Source of the DNA: Streptomyces roseolus
Lineage (GTDB): Bacteria; Actinomycetota; Actinomycetes; Streptomycetales; Streptomycetaceae
Direction of reading: 5' to 3'
NCBI RefSeq assembly: GCF_014649855.1
Contig: NZ_BMTV01000004.1
Span: 1 to 64,000 of the forward strand
Length of the DNA stretch: 64,000 nt
Position numbers and translations under genes: made by a program. The notes beneath the pieces are model-generated. The model had not been told where the DNA came from, did no database searches, and was given only the letters and a program-made list of their open reading frames with translations. Numbering within the stretch: the first letter of the stretch is position 1; each line of letters opens with the position of its first letter. Positions 11,579 through 19,231 of the stretch are shown here, piece by piece.

Positions 11579-12703
11579 TTACCGGCTCGCGCGCTCGAAG
11601 CGGGCGCGCAGGTCGGCGGCGCCCTTTTCGGTCAGGGAGCCGTGCAGGCGCATGCGGGCGACGCCGCCGTCTGGGAAGGCGTCGAGCCGGACGTGGGTGA
11701 CGACCGCGTGGGCGGGGAGCTTGAAGCGGTGCAGGGTGTCGGGCTGGAGGCGGGTGCGGGGGACGATCTCGAACCACTCGCCCGACTCGCCGTCGCGGCC
11801 GTGGAGGGCGATCCAGCCGGCCGAGTTGCCCTTGAGGTAGGCGGTGTCGATCTCGACGGCGCGGACGACGCCCTGGGCGGGGAGGCGGAAGCGGACCCAG
11901 TCGTTGGTGCCGCGGACCCGGCGGCGGCGGTTCTCCCAGCCGTCGTCCATCTTGCGGGAGGTGCCGGGCAGGATGATCTGGGTGGGCGAGGAGTAGAACC
12001 TGTCGGAGGCGTCCTCGTACGACCCGCCGTTGAGCACGGAGAGCAGGTCGACGGTGCCGAGGAGGTCGAGCCACTCGGGGTCGGGGAGCACCTCGCCGTG
12101 GACGCGGAAGCGGGCGATGCCGCCGTCCGGGTGCTGGCAGAGGCGGACGTGGGTCCAGCGGCGGTCGCTGTCGATCGCGAAGCCGTTGGCGGCGTGGCCG
12201 CGGACGGGGGTGGGCGGGACGAGCTCCTCCCACTTCGCGTCGAGCAGTTCTTCGGGGCCGGGGCTGCCCTCGACGGCGGTGGCCTGGACGCTGACCTTCC
12301 GCGGGTAGTTGCCGCGGAAGTGGGCGGTGTCGACGATCAGGCCCCGGATGACGCCGGGGGCGCCGAGGCGGACGATCGCCCAGTCGTGGTCCTCGGGGGC
12401 GGGGAAGACGTTCTCGGCGTCGGCGCCGCGGCGGCGGCGGGTCTCCCAGCCGTCCATGATCTTGCCCTTGTGGCCGAAGTGCTCCGGGTCGAAGACGGCC
12501 CGCTCGCGGACGAGGAGGTTCTCGCGCTCGGCGAAGAACTCGTCGTTGGCGGCGACGACGCCGGCGCCGAGGCGGCGGTCGGCGAGGTCGACCAGTTCGG
12601 TGAAGGGGAAGTCGCCGGTGCGGTAGTCGGCGTACGGGTCGCCTCCGCCGTAGGGGGCGGCGTCGTTGGCGTGCGGGTCCTGGATGTCCTCGGTTCCGGT
12701 CAT
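11579..12703 (-). CDS. alc: Allantoicase
   Basis: The protein has 374 residues. Allantoicase converts allantoate to ureidoglycolate and urea in purine catabolism. The sequence shows the family's internal duplication: half one has MDGWETRRRR...HDWAIVRLG and DTAHFRGNYP, and half two has MDDGWENRRRR...NDWVRFRL and DTAYLKGNSAG. Each half is a jelly-roll domain. ATG at 12703 is chosen over an upstream start that would reach into the promoter motif. No other ureide gene is nearby, so the pathway is dispersed. The promoter carries an element shared with the first EamA gene, suggesting control by the adjacent LysR protein. Confidence 0.93.
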   Translation of the reverse strand: MTGTEDIQDPHANDAAPYGGGDPYADYRTGDFPFTELVDLADRRLGAGVVAANDEFFAERENLLVRERAVFDPEHFGHKGKIMDGWETRRRRGADAENVFPAPEDHDWAIVRLGAPGVIRGLIVDTAHFRGNYPRKVSVQATAVEGSPGPEELLDAKWEELVPPTPVRGHAANGFAIDSDRRWTHVRLCQHPDGGIARFRVHGEVLPDPEWLDLLGTVDLLSVLNGGSYEDASDRFYSSPTQIILPGTSRKMDDGWENRRRRVRGTNDWVRFRLPAQGVVRAVEIDTAYLKGNSAGWIALHGRDGESGEWFEIVPRTRLQPDTLHRFKLPAHAVVTHVRLDAFPDGGVARMRLHGSLTEKGAADLRARFERASR

Positions 12704-12732
12704 GGTTCGACTGTGGCGCGCCGGAGGGCCGG

Positions 12733-12778
12733 GGTCCATCGAATGTTTTCGACGGTGTCGTTCAGTTCCGCTGAACGG
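12733..12778 (-). promoter_or_regulatory. Putative LysR-responsive operator/promoter of alc
   Basis: Read on the minus strand, this 46-bp element holds CGTTCAG-N5-CTGAA, then GTC-N3-AAC-N-TTCGATG-N-ACC. It also contains the inverted repeat TCGAA-N4-TTCGA at 12739-12752. It lies about 30 nt upstream of alc and matches 31 of 46 positions with the element before the first EamA gene. It overlaps the LysR stop codon. Confidence 0.5.
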
Positions 12779-13688
12779 TCTGGCGGGCGGCCGCCTCCTG
12801 GCGGAGCGCGGCGAGCACCCGGCCGACCGCGGGTCCGTCCTCGGCGCCGCGGCGGACGGCCGCGACGACGTGGCGGCGCGGCTGGTCGGCGGAGAGCACC
12901 CGCATGACGACGCCGCTGCCGCCGCGCCGGTCGGCGGAGGCCATCCGGGGCACGAGGGCGATGCCGAGTCCTGCCTCGACCATGGCGAGGATCGCGGTCC
13001 AGCCCGAGGCGCTGTGGGCCTGTTCGGGCACGAAGCCGGCGGCCTCGCAGGCGGCGGTGGTGATCTCGGACCAGGGGCCGGAGCCGCCGAAGATCCAGGG
13101 TTCGGCGGCGAGGTCGGCGAGGCGGAGGCCGGGGGCGTCGGCGAGGGGGTGGCCGGCCGGCAGGGCGATGTCGAGGGGGTCGGCGAGCAGCGGCAGCCGG
13201 GTGTACTTGGGGTCGCGGGCGGTGGGCGCGTGGGCGGCGAGCGAGAGCGCGAGGTCGACCTCGCCGGCGGCGAGCAGCTCGTACGCCTCCGCCGCCTCGG
13301 CCTCGCGGATCCGGACGGCGAGGCCGGGGTGGGCGGTACGGAGCCGGCGGACGGCGGGGACGAGGAGCGCGGGCACGGAGGTGGAGAAGGCCGCGACCCG
13401 CACCTGGCCGGCCTCGCCGCGCAGATAGCCGTCGAGTTCGGCGTCGGCGCGCTCCAGCTGGGCGAAGACGGCCTCGGCGTGGCGCAGGACGAGGTGGGCG
13501 GCGTCGGTGAGCCGGACGCGGCGCCCGTGGGCCTCCAGGAGCGGCACGCCGAGCTGCTTGGCGAGGTTGGTGAGCTGCTGGGAGACGGCCGAGGGGGTCA
13601 TGAGCAGCGCCTCGGCGGTGGCGGTGACAGTGCCCCGGTCGCGCAGGGTGCGCAGGACGCGCAGCTTCTTGATGTCCCACTCGGTCAT
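12762..13688 (-). CDS. LysR-family transcriptional regulator
   Basis: This is a 308-residue LTTR. The winged helix-turn-helix is at residues 5-65 (LRTLRDRGTVTATAEALLMTPSAVSQQLTNLAKQLG), and the periplasmic-binding-like effector domain spans about 90-295. The gene lies 23 nt downstream of an EamA exporter gene on the same strand, so the pair is probably one transcript. The allantoicase gene follows. Two similar TTCAG-N5-CTGAA elements, before alc and before EamA, are the best operator candidates. The effector is unknown; an amino acid or a ureide-related compound would be plausible. Confidence 0.9.
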   Translation of the reverse strand: MTEWDIKKLRVLRTLRDRGTVTATAEALLMTPSAVSQQLTNLAKQLGVPLLEAHGRRVRLTDAAHLVLRHAEAVFAQLERADAELDGYLRGEAGQVRVAAFSTSVPALLVPAVRRLRTAHPGLAVRIREAEAAEAYELLAAGEVDLALSLAAHAPTARDPKYTRLPLLADPLDIALPAGHPLADAPGLRLADLAAEPWIFGGSGPWSEITTAACEAAGFVPEQAHSASGWTAILAMVEAGLGIALVPRMASADRRGGSGVVMRVLSADQPRRHVVAAVRRGAEDGPAVGRVLAALRQEAAARQTVQRN

Positions 13689-13711
13689 GGGCGCAACCTA
13701 TCCGGCCCCGG

Positions 13712-14641
13712 TCACCGGGCCGAACCGAGCGCCACCCCGCCGAGGATGAGGGCCATGCTGGCGCCGCCGGCGAGGCCGAGTTCCTCGCCGAGGAGGGCGT
13801 ACGAGAGGAGGGCGACGCAGACGGGCTGGAGGTAGTAGACGAGTCCGGCGCGGGCGGCGCCGACGAGGGAGATCGCCTTGTTCCAGGCGAAGAAGGCGAC
13901 GGCGGAGGAGAACACCCCGATGTAGAGGAGGGGGCCGACGGTGCCGGGGGTGGCGGGGAAGCCGCCCTGGACGGCGAGGGAGACGGCGTAGGCGGGGGCG
14001 AGCATGAGGGCGCCGAGCACGAAGGTGGCGAAGAGGAAGGCGAGTCCGTCGATCTCCGGGGGCCGGCGCTTGAGGAGGGCGCTGTACGAGGCGAAGGAGA
14101 GGGCGGCCGCGAACATCCAGAGATCGCCGGCGGAGAGGTCGATCGCGAGGGAGCCCTCGCCGACGAGGAGGAGGACGCCGAGGACGGCGATCGCCATGCC
14201 GAGGAGGCGCCGGGCGCCGAGGCGTTCGCCGCCGAGCCGGGCGTAGCCGGCCATGATCACCGGGGAGGCGGCCATGATCATGCCCATGTTGGTGGCGGAG
14301 GTGGTGAGGCCTGCCTGGTGGACGAGGGTGTTGTAGAGGGCGACGCCGAAGAGCGAGGCGAGGGCGGTGAAGCCGAGGTGGCGGCGGAGGAGGGCGCGCT
14401 GCCGCCAGAAGGGGCGGGCGGCGAGGGGGGCGACGGCGAGCAGGGCGATGGTCCAGCGCCAGAAGACCGCCTGGACGGGTGGGACGGTGTCGGCCATGTC
14501 GCGGGTGGCGACGAAGCTGCCGGACCAGACGACGGTGGCGAGGAGGGCGAGGAGCAGGCCGAGACCGGCGCCCTTGGCGGGCGCCGGTCTCGGGGCGGCT
14601 TCGTCGGGTGGGGTCGGGCGGCGTGCTGTCGTGAGGGTCAT
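13712..14641 (-). CDS. EamA-family (DMT superfamily) exporter 1
   Basis: This 309-residue protein has a short polar N-terminus and ten predicted membrane helices in two EamA repeats. The first begins LLLALLATVVWSGSFVATRDMAD; the second includes VGPLLYIGVFSSAVAFFAWNKA. DMT exporters move amino acids and other metabolites out of the cell by proton antiport. The start is ATG at 14641, 5 nt after the stop of a second EamA gene, but it has its own upstream element inside that gene's 3' end. The substrate is unknown. LysR-EamA pairs are often regulator-exporter pairs. Confidence 0.88.
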   Translation of the reverse strand: MTLTTARRPTPPDEAAPRPAPAKGAGLGLLLALLATVVWSGSFVATRDMADTVPPVQAVFWRWTIALLAVAPLAARPFWRQRALLRRHLGFTALASLFGVALYNTLVHQAGLTTSATNMGMIMAASPVIMAGYARLGGERLGARRLLGMAIAVLGVLLLVGEGSLAIDLSAGDLWMFAAALSFASYSALLKRRPPEIDGLAFLFATFVLGALMLAPAYAVSLAVQGGFPATPGTVGPLLYIGVFSSAVAFFAWNKAISLVGAARAGLVYYLQPVCVALLSYALLGEELGLAGGASMALILGGVALGSAR

Positions 14642-14646
14642 GCCGC

Positions 14647-15600
14647 CTACCGTCGCACCGTCGAAACCTCCAGGTACATCGAAAGTTCCTGACTGTTCTT
14701 TTCAGTGGAACTGAACGATACGGGAGCGGTGGCGACGGCCTCGGGCTTCGCGGGGGTCAACTGGCCGGCCAGGGTGGCCCCGAAGGCGATCACCATGCCG
14801 AGCACCTGCACCGGGCCGAGGGCCTGGCCGAGGGCGGCCCAGCCGATGACGGCGGCGGTGATCGGGGAGAGCGGGCCGAGGAGGGTGACCGAGGAGGCGC
14901 TCAGCCGCTCGATGCCGCGGAACCAGAGGAAGTAGGAGATCGCGGTGTTGCCGAGGGCGAGGTAGGCGTAGCCGGCGAGGTTCGTGCCGGTGAGGGCGGG
15001 CGGGGCGCCCTCGGCCAGGAAGGCGAGGGGAAGGATGACCAGGCCGCCGGCGGTGAGCTGCCAGCCGGTGAGGGCGAGGGCGCCGACGCCCTCGGGCCGG
15101 CCCCAGCGCTTGGTGAGGACGACGCCCGCGGACATCGAGAGCGAGGAGAGCAGTCCGGCGCCGACGCCGATCAGGTCGAACGCGGCGCCCGCCTTGAGGA
15201 CCACGAGGCTGACGCCGAAGGCGGCGGCGACCGCGGTGAGCAGGGTGCGGACGGTGGGCCTCTCGCCCAGGAAGAGGGCCGCGAGGCCGACGACGAAGAG
15301 CGGGCCGACCGAGCCGACGACGGCGGCGACGCCGCCGGGCAGCCGGTAGGCGGCGAGGAAGAGGAGCGGGAAGAAGGCTCCGATGTTGAGGGCGCCGAGG
15401 ACCGCCGACTTCCACCACCAGGCGCCGCTCGGGAGCTTGCGGGTCAGCGCGAGGAGCAGCAGGCCGGCCGGGAGGGCCCGCATGAGGCCGGTGAAGAGCG
15501 GCCGGTCGGCGGGCAGGAACTCGGTGGTCACGAAGTAGGTCGAGCCCCAGGAGATCGGGGCGAGGGCGGTGAGCGCGACGACGGCGGCCTTGCGGGACAT
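14647..15600 (-). CDS. EamA-family (DMT superfamily) exporter 2
   Basis: The protein has 317 residues and ten predicted helices in two EamA domains, starting VVALTALAPISWGSTYFVTTEFLPADRP. It is clearly a different paralogue from exporter 1. ATG at 15600 faces a divergent MarR regulator across 138 bp that contain two short perfect inverted repeats, so MarR control is likely. The C-terminal tail (SSTEKNSQELSMYLEVSTVRR) is hydrophilic, and its coding sequence overlaps the regulatory element for exporter 1. The substrate is unknown. Confidence 0.88.
   Translation of the reverse strand: MSRKAAVVALTALAPISWGSTYFVTTEFLPADRPLFTGLMRALPAGLLLLALTRKLPSGAWWWKSAVLGALNIGAFFPLLFLAAYRLPGGVAAVVGSVGPLFVVGLAALFLGERPTVRTLLTAVAAAFGVSLVVLKAGAAFDLIGVGAGLLSSLSMSAGVVLTKRWGRPEGVGALALTGWQLTAGGLVILPLAFLAEGAPPALTGTNLAGYAYLALGNTAISYFLWFRGIERLSASSVTLLGPLSPITAAVIGWAALGQALGPVQVLGMVIAFGATLAGQLTPAKPEAVATAPVSFSSTEKNSQELSMYLEVSTVRR
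14673..14718 (-). promoter_or_regulatory. Second copy of the LysR-type operator element
   Basis: On the minus strand this 46-bp stretch repeats the pattern CGTTCAG-N5-CTGAA ... GTC-N3-AAC-N-TTCGATG-N-ACC seen before alc, with identical internal spacing. It sits about 31 nt before the start codon of EamA exporter 1, within the 3' end of exporter 2. Confidence 0.5.
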
Positions 15601-15667
15601 GACGGGACTCCCCCTGAAGCGGTTGCGCCCCGGCGGTCCGGAGCACGACTGGCTTGGCGGTAATTAA

Positions 15668-15695
15668 CTTAGCACTAAGCTACTTACTTGCAAGT
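15668..15695. promoter_or_regulatory. Candidate MarR operator
   Basis: Two adjacent inverted repeats lie in the exporter 2/marR intergenic region: CTTAG-CA-CTAAG (15668-15679) and ACTTGCAAGT (15686-15695). They stand in an AT-rich patch, typical of a MarR site controlling both divergent genes. Confidence 0.5.
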
Positions 15696-15738
15696 GGCTT
15701 TCTTGCCCTCGACCCGGAGGGAACGGAACACTGAGGTC

Positions 15739-16245
15739 ATGAACACGCAGCCGCCCGCACCCGACCCCGTCGACGCCATCGCCGCCCAGTGGGCCGTGGT
15801 CCGCCCCGATCTGGACACGCTCCCCATGGCGGTCTTCGGGCGGATCTACCGGCTGGCCGCCGCCATGCGCGGCAAGGTGGACAAGGCGTACGCGCCCTAC
15901 GGCATGGCGCTCGGGGAGTTCGACGTGCTGGCGACCCTGCGCCGCTCGGGCGAGCCGTACACGCTCTCGCCGCGCGAGCTGACCGCCACCCTGATGATCA
16001 CCACCGGCGGGATGACCGGCCGCCTGGACAAGCTGGAGAAGGCCGGGCTGCTCACCCGCAGCCCCGACCCGAACGACCGGCGCGGACTGCGCGTCACGCT
16101 CACCGGACGCGGCCGGGAGCTGGTCGACCAGGCCGTCGGCGCGGGCCTGGCGCGTCAGCGGGAGGCGCTGGAGGCCGCGCTGACCGAGGAGGAGGCCCAG
16201 CAGCTGGCTGGCCTGCTGCGGAAGCTGCTGGCCACGGCCGCCTGA
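15739..16245 (+). CDS. MarR-family transcriptional regulator
   Basis: This 168-residue protein has a central winged helix: LGEFDVLATLRRSGEPYTLSPRELTATLMITTGGMTGRLDKLEKAGLLTRSPDPNDRRGLRVTLT, where DPNDRRG is the wing turn. Flanking helices form the dimerisation region. ATG at 15739 follows GAGG. It probably represses itself and the divergent EamA exporter 2, releasing DNA when a small ligand binds. It ends at a strong convergent terminator. Confidence 0.9.
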   Translation: MNTQPPAPDPVDAIAAQWAVVRPDLDTLPMAVFGRIYRLAAAMRGKVDKAYAPYGMALGEFDVLATLRRSGEPYTLSPRELTATLMITTGGMTGRLDKLEKAGLLTRSPDPNDRRGLRVTLTGRGRELVDQAVGAGLARQREALEAALTEEEAQQLAGLLRKLLATAA

Positions 16246-16266
16246 GGGAGGGCGGCGGAGAGAACG

Positions 16267-16307
16267 CGAGGGCGCCGCACGGCCACGATGGCCGTGCGGC
16301 GCCCTCG
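16267..16307. terminator. Strong bidirectional terminator
   Basis: A perfect 19-bp stem (16267-16285 with 16289-16307) with a 3-nt loop lies between the convergent marR and small membrane protein genes. Confidence 0.9.
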
Positions 16308-16327
16308 AAGACGGGCGGAGGAGGCGG

Positions 16328-16558
16328 TCAGGCCTTCTTGCGGGACTTGTCGAGGACCACCACCAGGCCGGCGATGACCAGGAACAGCACCAGCGGAGCC
16401 GCCACGAACAGGCCGAGGGTCTCGATGACCTCCAGCTTGGGGGCCGGGTCGTCACCGTCGTCGCGGGTCAGCGCGAGCGCGGGGGACGACATGAGCAGCA
16501 TCATCAGCGTCGTACCGGCCGCGACGGCGCCGGCGCGCAGGGCGTTCTTCTTGTCCAC
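16328..16558 (-). CDS. Small membrane-anchored secreted protein (76 aa)
   Basis: This short gene encodes 76 residues. They comprise a signal-like hydrophobic segment (ALRAGAVAAGTTLMMLLMSSPALALT, residues 6-31), an acidic spacer (RDDGDDPAPKLEVIET) and a C-terminal helix (LGLFVAAPLVLFLVIAGLVVVL) ending in the positive DKSRKKA. It would be a type I membrane peptide with a tiny external loop. GTG at 16558 is the only suitable start. It lies 20 nt downstream of malQ and is probably cotranscribed. The function is unknown. Confidence 0.75.
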   Translation of the reverse strand: MDKKNALRAGAVAAGTTLMMLLMSSPALALTRDDGDDPAPKLEVIETLGLFVAAPLVLFLVIAGLVVVLDKSRKKA

Positions 16559-16578
16559 GGTGCAAAAGTAGCGAACAC

Positions 16579-18675
16579 CTAAACGGCCCGCGCGCCCGGG
16601 GGTGCCGTACGGGCTCCGACGCCCTCGGCGGCGGTCCGCAGCAGGGCGTGCGCGCGGGGCGAGGCGGCGATCCGCTCCAGGGTGAGCGGCTGCCCGTCGG
16701 GACCCGCGACCGGCAGCCGCCAGTTGGGGTACTCGTCCCAGGTGCCCGGCAGGTTCTGCGGCCTGCGGTCCCCCACCAGGTCCGGCAGCCACACCCCCAC
16801 CATCCGGGCCGGGGTGCGGGCCAGGAAGCGGTGGACGGCCCGGATCTCGGCCTCCTCGCCGCCGGGGCCCTCCGGGAGCAGCCCGAGCCGCTGGAGGACC
16901 GCGCGCCACTCGGCGGTCTCCGCCGCGTCCGCCGCGCGCTCGCGGGCCAGGTCGCCGGGGAGCAGCCCGAGCCGGTGGCGCAGCAGCACGTGGTCGCCGG
17001 AGAGCCGGGCGGCGGTGGACGGCAGGTCGTGGGTGGTGGCGGTGGCCACGCAGTCGGCCCGCCACTCCTCGGGCGGCAGCGGGGCGCCGCCGCCCTCCCA
17101 GTCCCGCTCGAACCACAGCACGGAGGTGCCGAACACCCCGCGCGCGGCGAGGGCCTCGCGGACGCCGGGCTCGACGGTGCCCAGGTCCTCGCCGACGACG
17201 AGGGCGCCGGCCCGGTGCGCCTCCAGGACGAGGACCGCGAGCATCGCCTCGGCGTCGTACCGGACGTAGGTGCCCTCGACGGGCTCCCGGCCCTCCGGCA
17301 CCCACCAGAGCCGGAACAGGCCCATGACGTGGTCGATGCGCAGGGCGCCCGCGTGCCGGAGGAGTTCGCGCAGCAGCCCGCGGTACGGGGCGTAGCCGGC
17401 GGCGGCGAGGGCGTCGGGGCGCCACGGCGGCAGGCCCCAGTCCTGGCCGCGGGAGTTGAAGGCGTCGGGCGGGGCGCCGACCGACATGCCGGCGGCGAAG
17501 TCGCCCTGCCGGGCCCAGACGTCGGAGCCCTCCGGGTGGACGCCGACGGCGAGGTCGTGGACGATCCCGACGGCCATCCCGGCCTCCCGGGCCGCGTCGG
17601 CGGCCTCGCCGAGCTGCCGGTCCGTCAGCCAGGCGAGGCGGCAGTGGAAGTCGACGCGGGCGGCGAGGGCGGCGTCGGCGCGGACCTCCGCCGCCGCACC
17701 CCCCGGGGTGCGCAGCGGCTCGGGCCAGGAGCGCCAGTGGGGGCCGTGGAGTTCGGCGAGGGCCTGGTAGGTGGCGTGGTCCTCCAGGGCGCGGCCGCGT
17801 TCGGCGAGGAAGTCGTGGAAGTCGGCGCGCCGGCCGGGGCCGAGCTCGACGGTGGCGAGGAGTTCCAGGGCGCGGAGCTTGAGCGCCCAGACGGCGTCCC
17901 GGTCGATGGCGGTGCCCTTGTCGAGGACGCGCTCGCGGAGTTCGGCGGCGGCGGTGAGGATCCGGTCCAGCTCCTCGCGGTGGCCGGGGCCCAGGTGGGC
18001 GTACTCGGGGATCCGTTCGATCCGCAGGTGGACGGGGTCGGGGAAGCGGCGCGAGGAGGGGCGGTACGGGGAGGGGTCCGAGGGCTCGCCGGGCACGCCC
18101 GCGTGCAGCGGGTTGACCTGGACGAAGCCGGCGCCGTGCGCGCGGCCCGCCCAGGAGACGAGTTCGCGCAGGTCACCGAGGTCGCCCATGCCCCAGGAGC
18201 GGTCGGAGAGCAGCGAGTAGAGCTGGACGAGCAGGCCGTACGCGCGCGTGGCGGGGGCCGGGACGCGCGCGGGGGCGACGACGAGGGTGGCGCGGGCGGT
18301 GCGCCCGTCGGGGGCCTCGGCGTCCACGGTGTGCACGCCGAGCGGCAGCCGCTCCCAGTCCGCGCCGTCGTCGCCGTCGCGGACCTCGCCGGTCTCGGTG
18401 GTGACGCGGAGCCGGGTGCCGTCGGGCAGTCCGGCGGGCGGGCGCACCGGCCCGTCGCCGGTGTGCCGGACGAGGGTGGGCGGGAGCAGCCGCTCCCGGT
18501 CGGCCCGCTCCGCCGCGCCGAGGGAGGCGGCGACCGCCTCCGGGGTGGTCGCGTCGACCCCGAGGGCGCCGAGCACCGCGACCACGGTCGACTCGGGCAC
18601 GGGCGTGGTGACGCCCTCGGACGGGCTGAACGCGGTGGCGACGCCGTGACGGGCGGCGAGGCGGGCCAGGGTCAC
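16579..18675 (-). CDS. malQ: 4-alpha-glucanotransferase (GH77 amylomaltase)
   Basis: The protein has 698 residues, of the long actinobacterial MalQ type, with an N-terminal extension of about 160 residues before the GH77 barrel. It transfers alpha-1,4-glucan segments between malto-oligosaccharides in cytoplasmic glycogen/maltose metabolism. Visible motifs are YGLLVQLYSLLSDRSWGMGDLGDL, the nucleophile region LRIDHVMGLFRLWWVPEG, the acid/base region LVVGEDLGTVEPGVREAL and ATTHDLPSTAARLSG. GTG at 18675 has GGAG six bases upstream and overlaps the context of the preceding small ORF. An extension further upstream would be low-complexity Pro/Ser. Confidence 0.93.
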   Translation of the reverse strand: MTLARLAARHGVATAFSPSEGVTTPVPESTVVAVLGALGVDATTPEAVAASLGAAERADRERLLPPTLVRHTGDGPVRPPAGLPDGTRLRVTTETGEVRDGDDGADWERLPLGVHTVDAEAPDGRTARATLVVAPARVPAPATRAYGLLVQLYSLLSDRSWGMGDLGDLRELVSWAGRAHGAGFVQVNPLHAGVPGEPSDPSPYRPSSRRFPDPVHLRIERIPEYAHLGPGHREELDRILTAAAELRERVLDKGTAIDRDAVWALKLRALELLATVELGPGRRADFHDFLAERGRALEDHATYQALAELHGPHWRSWPEPLRTPGGAAAEVRADAALAARVDFHCRLAWLTDRQLGEAADAAREAGMAVGIVHDLAVGVHPEGSDVWARQGDFAAGMSVGAPPDAFNSRGQDWGLPPWRPDALAAAGYAPYRGLLRELLRHAGALRIDHVMGLFRLWWVPEGREPVEGTYVRYDAEAMLAVLVLEAHRAGALVVGEDLGTVEPGVREALAARGVFGTSVLWFERDWEGGGAPLPPEEWRADCVATATTHDLPSTAARLSGDHVLLRHRLGLLPGDLARERAADAAETAEWRAVLQRLGLLPEGPGGEEAEIRAVHRFLARTPARMVGVWLPDLVGDRRPQNLPGTWDEYPNWRLPVAGPDGQPLTLERIAASPRAHALLRTAAEGVGARTAPPGARAV

Positions 18676-18676
18676 T

Positions 18677-18931
18677 TCACACTCCGGGGGGCTCCGTGCC
18701 GCACCGGCCGGCGGGGGCGGCGGGCTCGCTGGTGAGGGGTGCCGCGCCGGTGAGGGGCGGCTCGCTGGTGAGGGGTGCCGCACCGGCGAGCGGGGGCTCG
18801 CTGGTCAGCGGCGCGGAGCCGGCGCCCGGGGGCTCGCTGGTCGGCGGCGCGGTGGCCGGGGCGGGTCCGCCGGGGGCGGTCTGGCGTGGGATCCGTATCC
18901 GCTCGGAGTGCTGGCGGGCTGACGTGGTCAC
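18677..18931 (-). CDS. Small Pro/Ser/Glu-rich repeat ORF upstream of malQ (putative)
   Basis: This putative 84-residue protein starts at a GTG (18931) preceded by GGGAGA, and its stop codon lies 1 nt before the malQ start. The basic N-terminus (TTSARQHSERIRIPRQ) is followed by a repeat of about 12 residues around PLTSEPP, in three to four copies. The SD, the tight coupling to malQ and the repeat suggest a real translated leader ORF. A repeat-rich 5' UTR translated by chance cannot be excluded. No known domain is recognised. Confidence 0.45.
   Translation of the reverse strand: MTTSARQHSERIRIPRQTAPGGPAPATAPPTSEPPGAGSAPLTSEPPLAGAAPLTSEPPLTGAAPLTSEPAAPAGRCGTEPPGV
18718..18851. repeat. 36-bp imperfect tandem repeat
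   Basis: Nearly four copies of a 36-bp unit beginning GGCTCGCTGGT recur with period 36. The last copy is more diverged. It codes for the PLTSEPP-type repeat of the small ORF before malQ. Confidence 0.7.
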
Positions 18932-19231
18932 GGGGGTCTCCCGGGTCTGGTCTCGACGGGGCGGCCGGACGCGCGGCGGGTGGCCGGCGTCCACGGGGTG
19001 GGACGAGTGAGCCCTACCCACCCTGACTGCCTTTGCCCCTTTTACCGGGGGGACGTGCCGAAAGGGCGACAGCACGCCGGTGGTTCACCGGGCAAAGCCG
19101 ACACTTCGCCCCCTCGCATTGACACCTCCGTGCGACGGGTGGTGGGCTCGTGATCCCCTCGTTACCAACCTGCCGGGTGGGGCCCGCTCCTGACGGACCG
19201 GTGGGCCCGGACCCCGGCGAAGGGAGCCTTC
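18932..19231. other. 300-bp divergent intergenic region
   Basis: This region separates the malQ leader ORF from the GH84 gene. A TTGACA -35-like hexamer is at 19119-19124 on the plus strand, with no convincing -10 partner. No palindrome resembling a DasR site was found. Nothing else is recognised. Confidence 0.3.

Noticed and set aside
15688..15738. Upstream TTG start for the MarR regulator
   Set aside because: It would place the start inside the operator-like inverted repeats; the ATG at 15739 fits the family length.
18932..19231. DasR-type operator upstream of the secreted hexosaminidase
   Set aside because: No sequence close to the ACTGGTCTAGACCACT consensus was found; only loose TGGT/ACCA pairs with unsuitable spacing.
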